Below are positions 12,225 through 22,621 of a stretch of DNA of 64,000 nucleotides, in pieces. Positions within the stretch are counted from its first letter, which is position 1. Every line of letters begins with the position of its first letter. Below the pieces are notes generated by a model, which saw only the letters and a list, made by a program, of their open reading frames with translations, had not been told where the DNA came from and made no database searches. The DNA is taken from assembly GCA_963921195.1 (NCBI GenBank), contig OY992537.1, positions 131,152,694-131,216,693 on the forward strand. The letters run 5' to 3'. The stretch comes from Pegoplata infirma (Eukaryota > Arthropoda > Insecta > Diptera > Anthomyiidae). The position numbers were made by a program, and so were the translations under genes.

Positions 12225-14448
12225 AAAATACGATAATGTTACAAACATTGCTAACTTTTTATATCGAAAAAGCGCTTAATAAATTTTGAAAAAATATATC
12301 AATTTCTAATAACTATGGTAATATTATTTAAGAAACACCTTTCAAAGTGTTTAAAACGAATTCTTAGCAAATAAAAAGTCATTGGATTTACCGATAATCA
12401 ACAAAAAACTTTTTTTATCGCTAAATGCAAAAAAAAAACGTTCCATTAAGTCGGAAAAACGGCCAATTGCAATACTTTTTTCAATTTTTGTTTTTGTTTG
12501 TTCATTCGTCCTCTGTAATAGCATAGTTAGCCAGTGCGGGTTTAACAGGAGTCGAGTGACTTCAGATATCTTTATCTATTGAGAATCTTTGCTTTTATAC
12601 TCATTCAATTTTTTTCCAGTTTTCGGAAATATATTGATGTAACTCAATCTAGCAATATTAAATTTTTATAGCACAAAATTAATTTTTTATAAAGTTTGGT
12701 AAAAAATTTAAATTATTGAGAAAAGTGATTTGGTGTTCCGCCTGGCAGGGACAGGCTATTCGACTAGTATAACAATATTTTTCATATTTAAAAATCACTT
12801 TTTTACATTGCTTTTAAAACGATTTAACATAGCGAAGATGATGTTATCATTCTGATCTACTGAAAGCACTTGGTACGGGTTTTTGGGGGACCCTTTTTTC
12901 TTCGCGATATGATTACAAATACATTTCTCATGCTTTTTGCACTAAAGAAATACAGTTTTATAATTATTTTAACTATTTTTATATATTCGTGTCCCAAAAA
13001 TGTATTTTTTTAATCCCCTGGGTTCAAGTTCAGGGATTTAAACTTCATTCGCCATAAAATTGATTCATTTGGTAGTCAAAAACACAAAATCGTTAAAAAA
13101 TATGTCTTTTTTGAGGTTGGTTTGCTCCTTAAAGGAGAAACTTTTTCCCCTCTAGTCCGACTTTAACCTACCTAGGACTATACGATATATTCATGCCAAA
13201 CTTCAGGTGGATAGCTCTTTTATTTTGGACTGCATCGTGTTACATACAGACAGACAGAGGGATATTCATAGAACTTCGCAGAACCGATCACTGATCAATA
13301 TAATATATCGTCACCTAAAATCAAAACATTTAGATTTTTTACAGTAGAAGCGAAAAACGTTGTGAAATATTTTTTGAATTTTGTTCATAAGTCCCTCATT
13401 TCGGATAGGTCTGCATTTTTGGATATATTTTCGGTTAATGAAGTGCATCACAACTAGCAAATCACATTTGGATAAATTTATAGGGCGGCGACCAAAAAAT
13501 GTTTGAAAGTAAAAAATATTACATTTTTTGAATTTCGATCGTAAAACTTGTATTTTTTGACCATAGAGAACTAAAACCTTGTGGAAACATGTATTTTAAA
13601 ACAATGCCTCACAATCAATTAATAACTCGATTTTGAAAAAAGTGTTAAGTTGTTTAGCATTTTAGGCGACAATACTCTTTATGGGGGTCCTCCACCGATA
13701 TTTCGATGTTTTACAAACGGAATAACAAAGTGTGTGTGGTAAAAAAAAATTTGTTTGAACCAAATTTAAATTTTGAAAAATTAAGGTACGACCATCAAAA
13801 ATAAAAAAATATGTTTATTCTTGGAACTCTAACCTATCAATTATTAACTTGTTGCCTTTAAATTAGTTTTAGCTAAAATTCTTTTAAATAAATTTGAATA
13901 AATACAATGTTCTTTTTATAACGTTTAGAAAACATTAAAAAAAAACTTATTCCAAATATAGTGTTCTAATCCATATTATTTTACTTCTTATCGACATATT
14001 TGGATGTTATTTTAAACAACTTTTTTTGCAACAAAAAATATTCACTAATTGCTACTTTTGATGTAGTTTAAAACTACTTCGTTTTGAACCACTTCGATTT
14101 TTTTTTTTGCTGGGTAGTCTATTTTCCAAGTCGGGAAGAAAAAAAATCATATTTTGCAATTTTAATTATTGCAAAAAGGTAAGCAGTATCCTATAAAGCT
14201 GATATTAAAGTCCTAAATAGATGTGATTAACTAGACCTTATAAAATCCAAAATTTAGAAGTTCTGATGAAATTTGAATTTTTGACGATTTTTTTAAAAAA
14301 TGCTCTTTGGCTTAGAAAAGTTGAAACTTTAGCGCTGAAGGGGGACCCCAAGATAAAGTGCCGTCTTCCTCGTCAAATATGTACTTAAGGTAATAATACG
14401 GCTAGTGAGGAATCATTATTAGGTAATCCAGCTGGTAATAATGACTCA
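12225..14448. other. Non-genic AT-rich DNA with a minus-strand mini-me fragment
   Basis: There is no gene. At 13128-13320 the complement reads the mini-me core: a GTCTGTCTGT run near 13245, the cgatgcagtccaaaataaaag block, then ttcggactag...gggg. This is a Helitron-like repeat fragment on the minus strand. The remainder is AT-rich with chance frames only. Confidence 0.55.
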
Positions 14449-14662
14449 TTATAATTATAATTATAATTATAATTATAATTATAATTATAATTATAATTAT
14501 AATTATAATTATAATTATAATTATAATTATAATTATAATTATAATTATAATTATAATTATAATTATAATTATAATTATAATTATAATTATAATTATAATT
14601 ATAATTATAATTATAATTATAATTATAATTATAATTATAATTATAATTATAATTATAATTAT
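14449..14662. repeat. (ATAATT)n microsatellite, about 36 units
   Basis: This is an uninterrupted hexanucleotide array of about 214 bp with no visible mismatches. It lies about 120 bp upstream of the gene A exon 3 acceptor, so presumably within an intron. Translating it gives a Tyr-Asn repeat frame, which is an artefact. Confidence 0.97.
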
Positions 14663-14783
14663 CTAAGTGTGATGACGTAAAGCGTCAGCAGCCACCTACA
14701 ACCTAATGACTTAAGTATTTATATTATTCTCCTTTTAAAAATTGACAAATACTTACAATTCATATAATATTTTTCTCTTTCAG

Positions 14784-15542
14784 GACATTGCTAATTTTCT
14801 TGATAGTGCTAAAGAACATGGTGCCATACTCTTCAGTTTAGGTACCAATCTTAAAGGTACCAACATCAATCCTGAAACTTCCATAAACATCTATACGGTT
14901 TTATCTAAACTTAAACAAAAGGTTATTTGGAAATGGGATGATTTAGAAAATACTCCAGGCAAATCTTCAAATATACTCTACAAAAAATGGATACCACAGG
15001 ATGATATATTGGCCCATCCAAACATTAAATTATTTATTACACATGCCGGTAAGGGAGGTGTAGCTGAGGCACAATATCACGGTGTTCCCATGGTTGCCTT
15101 GCCCGTTTTTGGAGATCAACATAGCAATGCTAAGAAAATGGAAATTGCTGGATATGGTCGACAATTGGAATTATTAACCTTAAATAAAGATGAATTTAAT
15201 GCGGCTGTCCATGAGGTTCTAAATAATCCTCAGTATCAGAAAAATGTACAAACATTTTCGAAACTTTATCGTGATCGTCCTATGACAGCACGTCAAAATG
15301 TTGCCTATTGGACGAATTATGTGCTACGTCATCATGGTGCTGCCCATATGCAAAGTCCGTTAGTGCATATGAATTCCATAGAAAGTTTGAATTTGGATGT
15401 GTATTTGTTTTTAGTATTAGTACTGTATGTTCTTTACAGAATATTAAAATTGATTTTGATATTTATTTGCTCTAAATTATGTAAAAAGAGTTCTACGTCT
15501 AACAAAACTAACAAGAAAAGCAAAAAAGTCAAATCACAATAG
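14784..15542 (+). CDS. UDP-glycosyltransferase gene A, last exon (partial gene)
   Basis: This exon encodes the UDP-sugar-binding half of a microsomal UGT, which transfers a sugar from a UDP-sugar to a small lipophilic acceptor in the ER lumen. It follows an acceptor ...ctctttcag at 14783 and starts in phase 0 with DIANFLDSAKE, as do exons 3 of B and C. It has 252 codons and ends at TAG. The family signature is intact: FITHAG, a conserved glycine/glutamate stretch, HGVPMVALP and the closing DQ. After the RDRP...RHHGAAH segment comes one membrane span (from about VYLFLVLVLYV) and a basic tail ending KVKSQ, which fits a KXKXX ER-retrieval signal. No exon 1 or 2 homologous to B or C was found upstream, so intron 2 would exceed 14.7 kb or the 5' exons are missing. 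The specific member cannot be named. Confidence 0.93.
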   Translation, partial: DIANFLDSAKEHGAILFSLGTNLKGTNINPETSINIYTVLSKLKQKVIWKWDDLENTPGKSSNILYKKWIPQDDILAHPNIKLFITHAGKGGVAEAQYHGVPMVALPVFGDQHSNAKKMEIAGYGRQLELLTLNKDEFNAAVHEVLNNPQYQKNVQTFSKLYRDRPMTARQNVAYWTNYVLRHHGAAHMQSPLVHMNSIESLNLDVYLFLVLVLYVLYRILKLILIFICSKLCKKSSTSNKTNKKSKKVKSQ

Positions 15543-15620
15543 AACTCAAATTAATTATGCATATCCTATGTCAATTATGTGATATTTGTTTTAAACATTT
15601 TTTAAATACAACTGAATTAT

Positions 15621-16051
15621 GAGTCCCCGCACAACAATGTCGGTGACGTTTTTTTCATACAAATTTGGCATGAAAAAACGCTCGACCGAAATCCGCCAGA
15701 ATAAAATCAATTTTATTTTTGTGTCGGTTTCTCTCTTTCCCTTAATTTTTGAAATGAAAATTTTGCCACTCTTTTACAAATATTTCGATTTTTTTCGATA
15801 AAGTAAACAAAAAAGAAAAATATTAAAATTAAAAAAAAAAAAACAGCAAAAAAATGAATCAATATGAAAAAATCATATTGATTATTAAAAATACAATTAA
15901 TTTAATTATTTAAGTGACGAAAAAGTGAAAAACTAGTGTAAAAATCATCATATTACAGAATTTTCCGCTGCCGTCTTTGTTTTGCGCCTATACTCTCTCA
16001 TGAGTCATGACCGAAAACGTCAACCGCTCCGACATTGTTGTGCGGGGACTC
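15621..16051. mobile_element. MITE with 23-bp perfect termini in the gene A 3' UTR
   Basis: GAGTCCCCGCACAACAATGT at 15621 is matched by its exact complement ending at 16051. TAT flanks both sides, giving a possible 3-bp duplication. It is 431 bp and non-coding; the frame at 15619-15801 is internal. It sits 78 bp after the gene A stop codon and before the AATAAA at 16078, so it is probably transcribed in the 3' UTR. Confidence 0.75.
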
Positions 16052-16077
16052 TATATTCTGATAAATTTTTATTAAAA

Positions 16078-16083
16078 AATAAA
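16078..16083 (+). promoter_or_regulatory. Candidate gene A polyadenylation signal AATAAA
   Basis: This is the first canonical AATAAA on the + strand after the gene A stop outside the inserted MITE. A T-rich run follows. In AT-rich DNA such hexamers are common, so this is tentative. Confidence 0.35.
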
Positions 16084-16501
16084 ATTTGTTTTTTTTTCTA
16101 CCTTTAAAATATTGAGCAGTATTATTTAAGCTCGAGGTAAAATTATTTTCTTTTTGTTTTAAATTTATACATTTTAGTCATTTTAGAAACACAGAAATTT
16201 TGCAGTTTTTTTTGTCTAAATCATTTTACAGAATTTTGTAGTAAAATCACCAAGTTATGTTGCTAGCTGAAAATGTATGGTTTGCTCTGTTTATTTAGCA
16301 GAGTTTTCTGTAATTTAACAGAGTTAGTATTTTCAGTGTATAAAACGTTTTTGTCCAAAATTCGTTAACTGATAAAACTATCAAATTTTTAAAACTGGGT
16401 AAGAAAGCAAAAATGATAAAGCTTTTCAGCATTACCAAAAAAATCAAAAGTCTATTAAAATCAATGAGTGACTAATATTTTTAATTTTGTTTCATAAATT
16501 A

Positions 16502-17377
16502 CACTGTGTCACAAATTTTCAACAAAGTCGTGACCAAATGAATCTGACACCTAATCTTTATGTAAATCCGAACGCTGAATCCGAATATGAAGTCAGAACG
16601 GTCAAAAGTAGAACAGTTTTCGAGATATTTACGAGAAAATCGCGAAAATTACCGTTATTTGCACTTTTCAACTTATTTTTTTAAAACCAAACAATAAAAT
16701 TTTTTAAAATTTTATCACTTAGAACGTTAGCTTATTTCAATAAGAACATTTTGTGCCCAAAAGGATCCAGATCGGTGCAAAAATGACAAAGTTACAGTAG
16801 ATTAATTGAATTATCCCACTTTTCGATTTTTTTTTTTAAACACAAGTAAATATACAGAGCTAAATGTTAGTAATGAAAAGTGGGTTAATTCACTAAATCT
16901 TCTGTAGCTTTGTCATTTTTGCACCAATCTGGGTCTTGTTGGGCGCAAAATGTTCGTATTGAAATAAAATAATGTCCTATGTAATAAAACATTACAATTT
17001 TTAATTGTTTGGTTTAAAAAAAATAACTTGAAAAGAGCAAAATTGCAAAAAATCATCAAATTTTTCATGAAGTTTGAACTTTTGTCGACTGTAACTCTGT
17101 CATTTCTTTACTAATCTTCATAAGCGACCCATGGTTATTTTAGTAATTTTATTATCTTTCATTAAAAAAAAAGAAATACATAAATCGACGAATAGTTTTG
17201 AAGATATTTGCATTTAAGTGACATCATCTTTTTTAAAAACACAAATAACGCTTATTTTCAAATATCTCGAAAACTGTTCTACTTTTGACCATTCTGACTT
17301 CATATTCGGATTCAGTGGACAATTGTACATAAAGTTTAGGTGTCAGATACATTTGGTCAAAAAACTGTCACGTAGTG
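16502..17377. mobile_element. Foldback element with TTA duplication (PIF/Harbinger-like end)
   Basis: The ends CACTGTGTCAC (16502) and GTCACGTAGTG (to 17377) are flanked by TTA (16499-16501, 17378-17380). Arms of about 400 bp pair almost throughout: aagtcagaac...gaaaactgttctac blocks, and tttgtcatttttgcac with gtgcaaaaatgacaaa. A 3-bp TWA target is typical of PIF/Harbinger, but no transposase is present. A partial MITE with atttaacagag motifs precedes it (16150-16345). Frames at 16487-16684 and 17218-17400 are stem translations. Confidence 0.7.
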
Positions 17378-17639
17378 TTATTTATAGTATAAAATTATAG
17401 GCTTAATTGAAATTTAAAAAAAAATTAAGTCTAGTAATCTTTTAATCGGGGTATTATTTTTTATTAACAAATTTTGAAATTTTGAAATTTTTCAAATGAA
17501 AACTTTTCTTTTCTCAATTGTAAATAAAGAACATCAAATTGAACATTTGACGCGAATAAGATCAAATGAATATACCACTTTTTTTAAAAGCGTTTTTTGC
17601 ACAAATACAGATTTCAAGCTCATTAAAAAATTACACAAA

Positions 17640-18060
17640 ATCTAAGATTTTTCTATAGAAAAAATTTTTCAGAATCTGCAAATTATTTTATAGAAAAAAT
17701 TACTCAGAATTATGGAATTTCTCTATATAAAAAATGTCTCAGAATATGAGAATTTTTCTATATAAACATTTCTTAGAATATGAGAATTTAGAATATGAGA
17801 ATTTTTTTCTTTAAAAAATGTCTCACAATATGAGAATTTTTCTATTAAAAAATGTCTTAGAATATGTGAATTTTTCAAAAAAAAAAATCTCAGAATATAA
17901 AAAGTTTTATTCTGAATTTTTCTATAGAAAAATTTCTCAGAATATAAGAATTTTTCTATTAAAAAAAAATCTTAGAAAATGAAAATTTTCTATTGAAGAA
18001 TGTCTCAGAATATAAGAATTTTTTTATAGAAAGGAAAAAAAAAATATGCATAAACATTTG
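17640..18060. repeat. Minisatellite, unit about 35 bp (tctcagaatatgagaattt...)
   Basis: About ten degenerate copies run in tandem: a ctcagaatatgagaattttt core, then ctatagaaaaaa and a spacer. The unit is the reverse complement of the array at 22880-24330 (agattctgagacattttt, then ctatagaaaaagtct). No coding capacity. Confidence 0.7.
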
Positions 18061-18071
18061 AGGACTACACC

Positions 18072-18665
18072 ATTTCCTAATGTATTTTAAAATTTTTCAA
18101 ATGTATTTCAAAATTGTCCAAATGTGTTTTAAAACTGTCCAAATGTATTTTAAAATTGTCCAAATATATTTTAAAATTGTCCAAATAAATTTTAAAATTG
18201 TCGAAATGTATTTTAAAATTATCCAAATATATTTTAAAATTGTCCAAATATATTTAACAATTGGGCTTATTGTAAAAACTCGATAAGCAACATTTCATTT
18301 TATAGTGGTTTTTGCCTTAAAACTTTTAAAATAATGAAATAAATTTTTAACAGAATTTTCATTCTCAAGATACTTATACAAAGGGTTCAAGCAAGACTTC
18401 TGCCAAAAATCTGACAATGGAACATCAGTAGAAGGCGAAAAACACCAAAAAATAAAATGTTGCTTATCAAGTTTTTGCAGGAAGCCCTTCAATTGTCCAA
18501 ATTTTTTTTAAAATTGTTCAAATGTATTTTGAAACTGTCCAAATATATTTTAAAATTGTCCAAATGTATTTTAAAATTGTCCAAATGTATTTTAAAATTT
18601 TCCAAATGAATTTTAAAATTGTCCAAATGTATTTTAAAATTGTCTAAATGTAGTTTAAAATTGTC
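18072..18665. repeat. 20-bp satellite (tgtccaaatgtattttaaaat) in two blocks
   Basis: Near-perfect tandem copies run at 18072-18262 and again at 18493-18665. They are separated by about 230 bp of unrelated sequence flanked by gataagcaacattt / aaatgttgcttatc, an inserted inverted repeat of roughly 18283-18470. The long frames on both strands here are translations of the satellite. Confidence 0.8.
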
Positions 18666-19031
18666 TGACCGTCCGTCCGCCCGTCCGTCTGTGGAAGACA
18701 CGATACAGTCCAAAGTAAAAGAGCTGGGCTCCAGAGATTTTACACGAATATGTCTTATGGTCTTCGGGTAGTTAAGTTCGGAAATGGGCCAAATCGGGTG
18801 GGGGGGAAAAACTAAATCAACCTCTAAAAAAACGCAATTTTTCACAGTTTTTTTTGTAATTTTGCTAAAAAATTGAAAATTTTTATATCATAAACAGTTC
18901 CAGGTCCTGAAGTTCGATCCAGCGGATAAGAACATTTCATTTGTTTTAGTCCGCCCCCTTTTGTGGGCTTGGTTAAACAAAAATAATTAAAATTATTATA
19001 AAATTGTATAACTATAGTGCAAAAAGCATAA
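18661..19031 (+). mobile_element. Mini-me / Helitron-like repeat, 3' part
   Basis: It starts in the (GTCC/GTCT)n run next to the satellite. It continues with the conserved core acacgatacagtccaaa, atgtcttatggtc, gttaagttcggaaatgggc, then cgcccccttttgtgggc. The copy is cut at about 19031 by the foldback starting at 19035. Confidence 0.65.
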
Positions 19032-19034
19032 TAA

Positions 19035-20268
19035 CACTGTGCTACAGTGAAAAAATACTTCTGATGTGACATGGTATAGGTTGTTGGTTTTGTCGAGTAG
19101 ATCACAAAAATGCACATTAAACTTGCCAGACACCCTCAAATTTTAGAGTTATTGTCAAAAAAAGTTTTTTTGGGACTTTGCTCACTAAACCTTGTGTAAT
19201 TCAGATAATTTTCAACCGATTTAAATTTATTTTACTGTTTTGGTTAGAAGAAGGATAGGGCTTTTAATGTGTGTGAATTGGTCTATACATATAAGAAAGA
19301 TATCTATTGATTTTTTCTATAATATCTAATTTTTTTGTTATTTCTTGAAAATTTTTCGAGTTTATCGATTTTTTTTCTGCTATAGTTCGTTTAACAACCT
19401 TTATATCTATAAACGTATTTTTAAAGAAAATTTAATTCTGAATACGATGAGCTTTATCCTGAAAAAAATCGGATAGCAATTGACAAAGTTGTGATAATTT
19501 TTCTAAAACAGAAAATTAAGATTTTGCGGGAAATCGCCTTCCAGATAACCCAGGCAAACAAAATAAATTTATCATAAGAGGTCAAAACAATATTTATACA
19601 GGTTTTTGGCGCGCTGAATCCGAATCTGGATTAGATAGATAGCACAATTTCAAGGTCAAATTCGAATTCAGGGGGCAAAAACCTTTAAAATAATGATACG
19701 CGACCTCTCAGTATGTTCGTTTATTTTTTTTATTTTTTTGCCTGGGTTGTCCGAACGGCAATGTCATTCAAAATCTTAATTTTCTTTTTTAGAAAAATTA
19801 TCACACCTCTGTCAATTCTTATTCGATTTTTTCGATATAAAGCTCATCGTATTCAGAATTAGATTTTCCTTAAGAATACGTTTATAAATATAAATGTCGT
19901 TGAACGAACTATAGCAGAAAAAAATCGACAAACTCAAAAAATTTTCAAAAAATAACAAAAAAATTAGATATTGTTAAAAAAATCAATGCATATCTTTTTT
20001 ATATATATAGACCAATTCACACACATAAAAAGTCCTATCCTTCTTTTATCCAAAACCGTTAAAAAATTGAAAATCGGTTGAAAAATTATTGAGTTACACG
20101 TGGTTTAGTGAGAAAAGTCGCAAAAAAACGTTTTTTTACAATAACTTTAAAATTTGAGGGTGCCAGGCAAGTTTGATGGGCATTTTTGTAATTTTTTCGA
20201 CGAGACCTACAACCTTAATTACCTCATTTAAAAAGTATATTCGATTTTGTGTTTTTTGTAGCACAGTG
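19035..20268. mobile_element. Foldback element with TAA duplication (PIF/Harbinger-like end)
   Basis: The ends CACTGTGCTAC (19035) and GTAGCACAGTG (20268) are flanked by TAA (19032-19034, 20269-20271). Arms of about 500 bp pair, including gacaccctcaaattttaga with its complement near 20150 and cgaactatagcag near 19390 with its partner near 19905. The loop is about 180 bp. A similar right end occurs at 29450-29503. Confidence 0.75.
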
Positions 20269-20406
20269 TAATTGATTTAGTAAATATTTGTCGCGAAAGG
20301 AAAGGTGTCCCCCACTTTAGCTGCAATATTATCAATACTTTCAACTACGCTTGGTTTGGTAAAGACCCAGTAATAGCTGTTGCACAGTGTAATCAAACAT
20401 ATATAC

Positions 20407-21090
20407 TAGAGTGTCCCTTATTTTGGAAATGTTGGAAATGTTGAGACGGTACCCCCTCATTTTTTCCTTTTGACTAAAAAATAACTCAGGAAAAATTTTA
20501 CGCCCCTACGGCCACGCCTTCCCTACGCGACGGGGCCGTAAAGAGCGGGGCCTTAAAAATCATTTTTCCATACAAAGCAAAAAATTTTTTTTTTTATTTT
20601 AAATTTTTTTGTTATTAATTATAATATAGCTTGGTTAGCTTATTCACGACAAAAAATTTGATTTTGGTGGGATGAGGCTTTCAGTTCTAAAAAAATTTTC
20701 GAAAAAAAAAATTTAGAGCTTTTGGAGTCCTACAGTAAAAATTTTTTAAAAAATATTTTTTTTTAGTTTTGACAAGCAAACGTTTTAGTTGAATTGTTGC
20801 TTTTAATGATATATTTTCATAAAAAAATATTATTCCTATCTGTGACATCTTTATCGTGATCTAAAAAAGGGTAAAAAATGCATTTTTGATGTTTTTCGAT
20901 ACACGATCAAGATGTCACAGATATGAGTAATATTTTTTTATGAATATATATCATTAAAAGCAACATTACAACTAAAACCGTTGGTCGTAGGGGCGTAAAA
21001 TTTTTGCTGAGTTATTTTTTAGTCAAAAGGAAAAAAATGAGGGGGTACTGTCTCAACATTTCCAACATTTCCAAAATAAGGGACACTCTA
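20407..21090. mobile_element. hAT-like foldback element abutting the gene B 5' end
   Basis: The ends TAGAGTGTCCCTTATTTTGG (20407) and its complement (to 21090) are flanked by a perfect 8-bp duplication ATATATAC (20399-20406, 21091-21098). Outer arms of about 110 bp pair, and a second inner palindrome occupies 20770-20985. The element stops 90 bp before the gene B start codon, so it probably replaced or displaced part of the promoter. Confidence 0.85.
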
Positions 21091-21098
21091 ATATATAC

Positions 21099-21179
21099 TC
21101 TACATAAATGTACAAGTTAAAACCCATTTCTTTCGTTAGTTTATTATCAAAATTCATAAAGGCAACATCGGCGACGATA
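21099..21179 (+). promoter_or_regulatory. Gene B 5' leader, homologous to the gene C leader
   Basis: The stretch from tacaagttaaaa (21111) to ggcaaca (21161-21167) resembles the gene C leader (tacaacagttaaaa at 55094 to ggcaaca before the ATG at 55155). At the position of the gene C ATG, gene B reads ATC. The next ATG, at 21180, is therefore taken as the start. An upstream in-frame ATG at 21108 would add 24 residues before the signal peptide and is less likely. Confidence 0.5.
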
Positions 21180-21877
21180 ATGACCAAAAATAAAATATCA
21201 ATTTTAAGTATTCTTTTGATTGTGTGTGTGTCATGGCAAGTGACTCAAGTAAAAGGGGCCAATATATTGTGCCTCTTTACCAGTATCAGTCCTTCACATT
21301 TAATTGTTCATATGTCCATAGCTAAAGTTTTAGCCGAACAGGGTCATAATTTAACCGTGGTGACATCTCAAGTACCCAAAGTAAATCATGATAATATCAA
21401 AATGATAATAATACCACCCACCGAAGAACAAGTACAAATTATCAATAAAGGATTGTCCGAAATGGCTGTAAAGAAAAATAGTTTAATAAGCAAAATTACG
21501 AAATTTTTTGGTTCCATGAAATTCATTATCGATATACAAGCAAATGTCTTAAAAGATCCACTATTTACAGCTCTGTATGAGAATCCAGATACAAAATTTG
21601 ATTTAATTATACACGGTTATTTCTCTAATACATTTCAATTTGGAGTGGCCGCAAAATTTAAAGCACCGCTTATAATTAGTTGGATGGGACCTCCAGTAAT
21701 AATGAGCGATATTTTAGTGGGAAATCCAAGCGAAGTTTCGTATGTTCCGGGTATGAATATGGGCGTTAAAGTGGGTCATAAAATGAACTTTTGGCAACGT
21801 CTTAAAAATTTTGCTACGAATTCGCTACTTCTGATTGTAAAAGATATACTTGACATTCGTATGCGAAATTTTTATAA
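21180..21877 (+). CDS. UDP-glycosyltransferase gene B, exon 1
   Basis: This exon encodes residues 1-232 and two bases of codon 233 of a 542-residue UGT (with exons 29556-29727 and 33228-33986). The product is the acceptor-binding half of an ER UGT. A hydrophobic signal peptide (about residues 5-26, ILSILLIVCVSW) precedes ANILCLF. SPSH at 37-40 supplies the expected catalytic His (H40), and the HNLTVVTSQ strand follows. After FDLIIHG (140-146), where many UGTs have an acidic residue, both B and C have Gly. The exon ends ...FYK at a consensus donor (aa|gtaagt) in phase 2, the same position as in gene C. Gene B is the only member of the cluster complete in this window. It has no obvious frame damage, so it is probably functional. 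The ATG choice follows homology with C and the signal peptide position. Confidence 0.9.
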
Positions 21878-22621
21878 GTAAGTTTATTTTTGCTATCAGT
21901 AATAAACACAAATTTAAATATAATTTTTAAAAGATATAGTGTAGATTGTAGGCAGTGTTGCCAATTTAGCCATTTTCCGGCTAGATTTAGCTCCTTTTTG
22001 AGTTTTCGGTTAAAAAGTAATTTTTAGTGTGTTTTTATACCCTCCACTTAGTGATAGAGGGTATATATAAGTTTGTCATTCTGTTTGTAACTCATCGAAA
22101 TATCGATCTGGGACCCCATAAAGTATACATATTCATGATGCCCGATTGATTTTAAGACATTCTAGCGATGTCCGTCTGTCCGTCTGTCTGTCTGTCTGTC
22201 TGTGGAAAATGCTGTCGCGGACAAAATATTGCACAGAGATGACTGAAACTTACCATATTTATTGGAAGTTCTCCCGAGAAGTTTGGTATTGCATTTGAGC
22301 GATATCGGTTCAGCGGTTCAAAAGTTATGAACGAAAATGTAAGCACACCTCAAAAATTTCAGTACATTCAACATAACCTAAAAATACAAAATGCTTTAAT
22401 TCGGCTTCTGGTTGGCATATGTGAACATAATTGAACACCAAATGGTATTTAAACAAGTACGAACATATTTTTGGACAAAAAAAGAAAAAAATCGCGGATT
22501 TTTTTTACCAAAATTTTTTTCGCGGAAATTTTTTTTTAAAAAATTTTTTTTTTTTTTTTAAAGTAATTTCCTTTTAAATAAAGTTTTTTGCAATAATCTT
22601 TTTGAAATCGTGGAGGGTATC

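Larger units (their letters stand above)
8144..14114. mobile_element. Large CCCAGC-terminus element (TA/TA flanks), about 6 kb, composite
   Basis: It starts CCCAGCAAAAAAAG at 8144 and ends TTTTTTTTGCTGGG at 14114. TA flanks both ends (8142-8143, 14115-14116). The two ends also share degenerate aaagtagttcaa-type subterminal repeats. It holds a foldback (8480-9000), a satellite-like array (9540-11300), a hAT element (11414-12224) and a mini-me fragment (13128-13320). No transposase frame was seen. The ends could also belong to two separate insertions. Confidence 0.5.

Noticed and set aside
14441..14680. 79-codon frame of Tyr-Asn repeats
   Set aside because: It is a translation of the (ATAATT)n microsatellite.
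18080..18845. Frames on both strands (68 and 118 codons)
   Set aside because: They translate the 20-bp satellite and mini-me sequence; the repeated residues follow the repeat unit.
21108..21179. Upstream in-frame ATG as gene B start
   Set aside because: It would put 24 residues before a good signal peptide and lies at the position homologous to the gene C leader. It is still possible.
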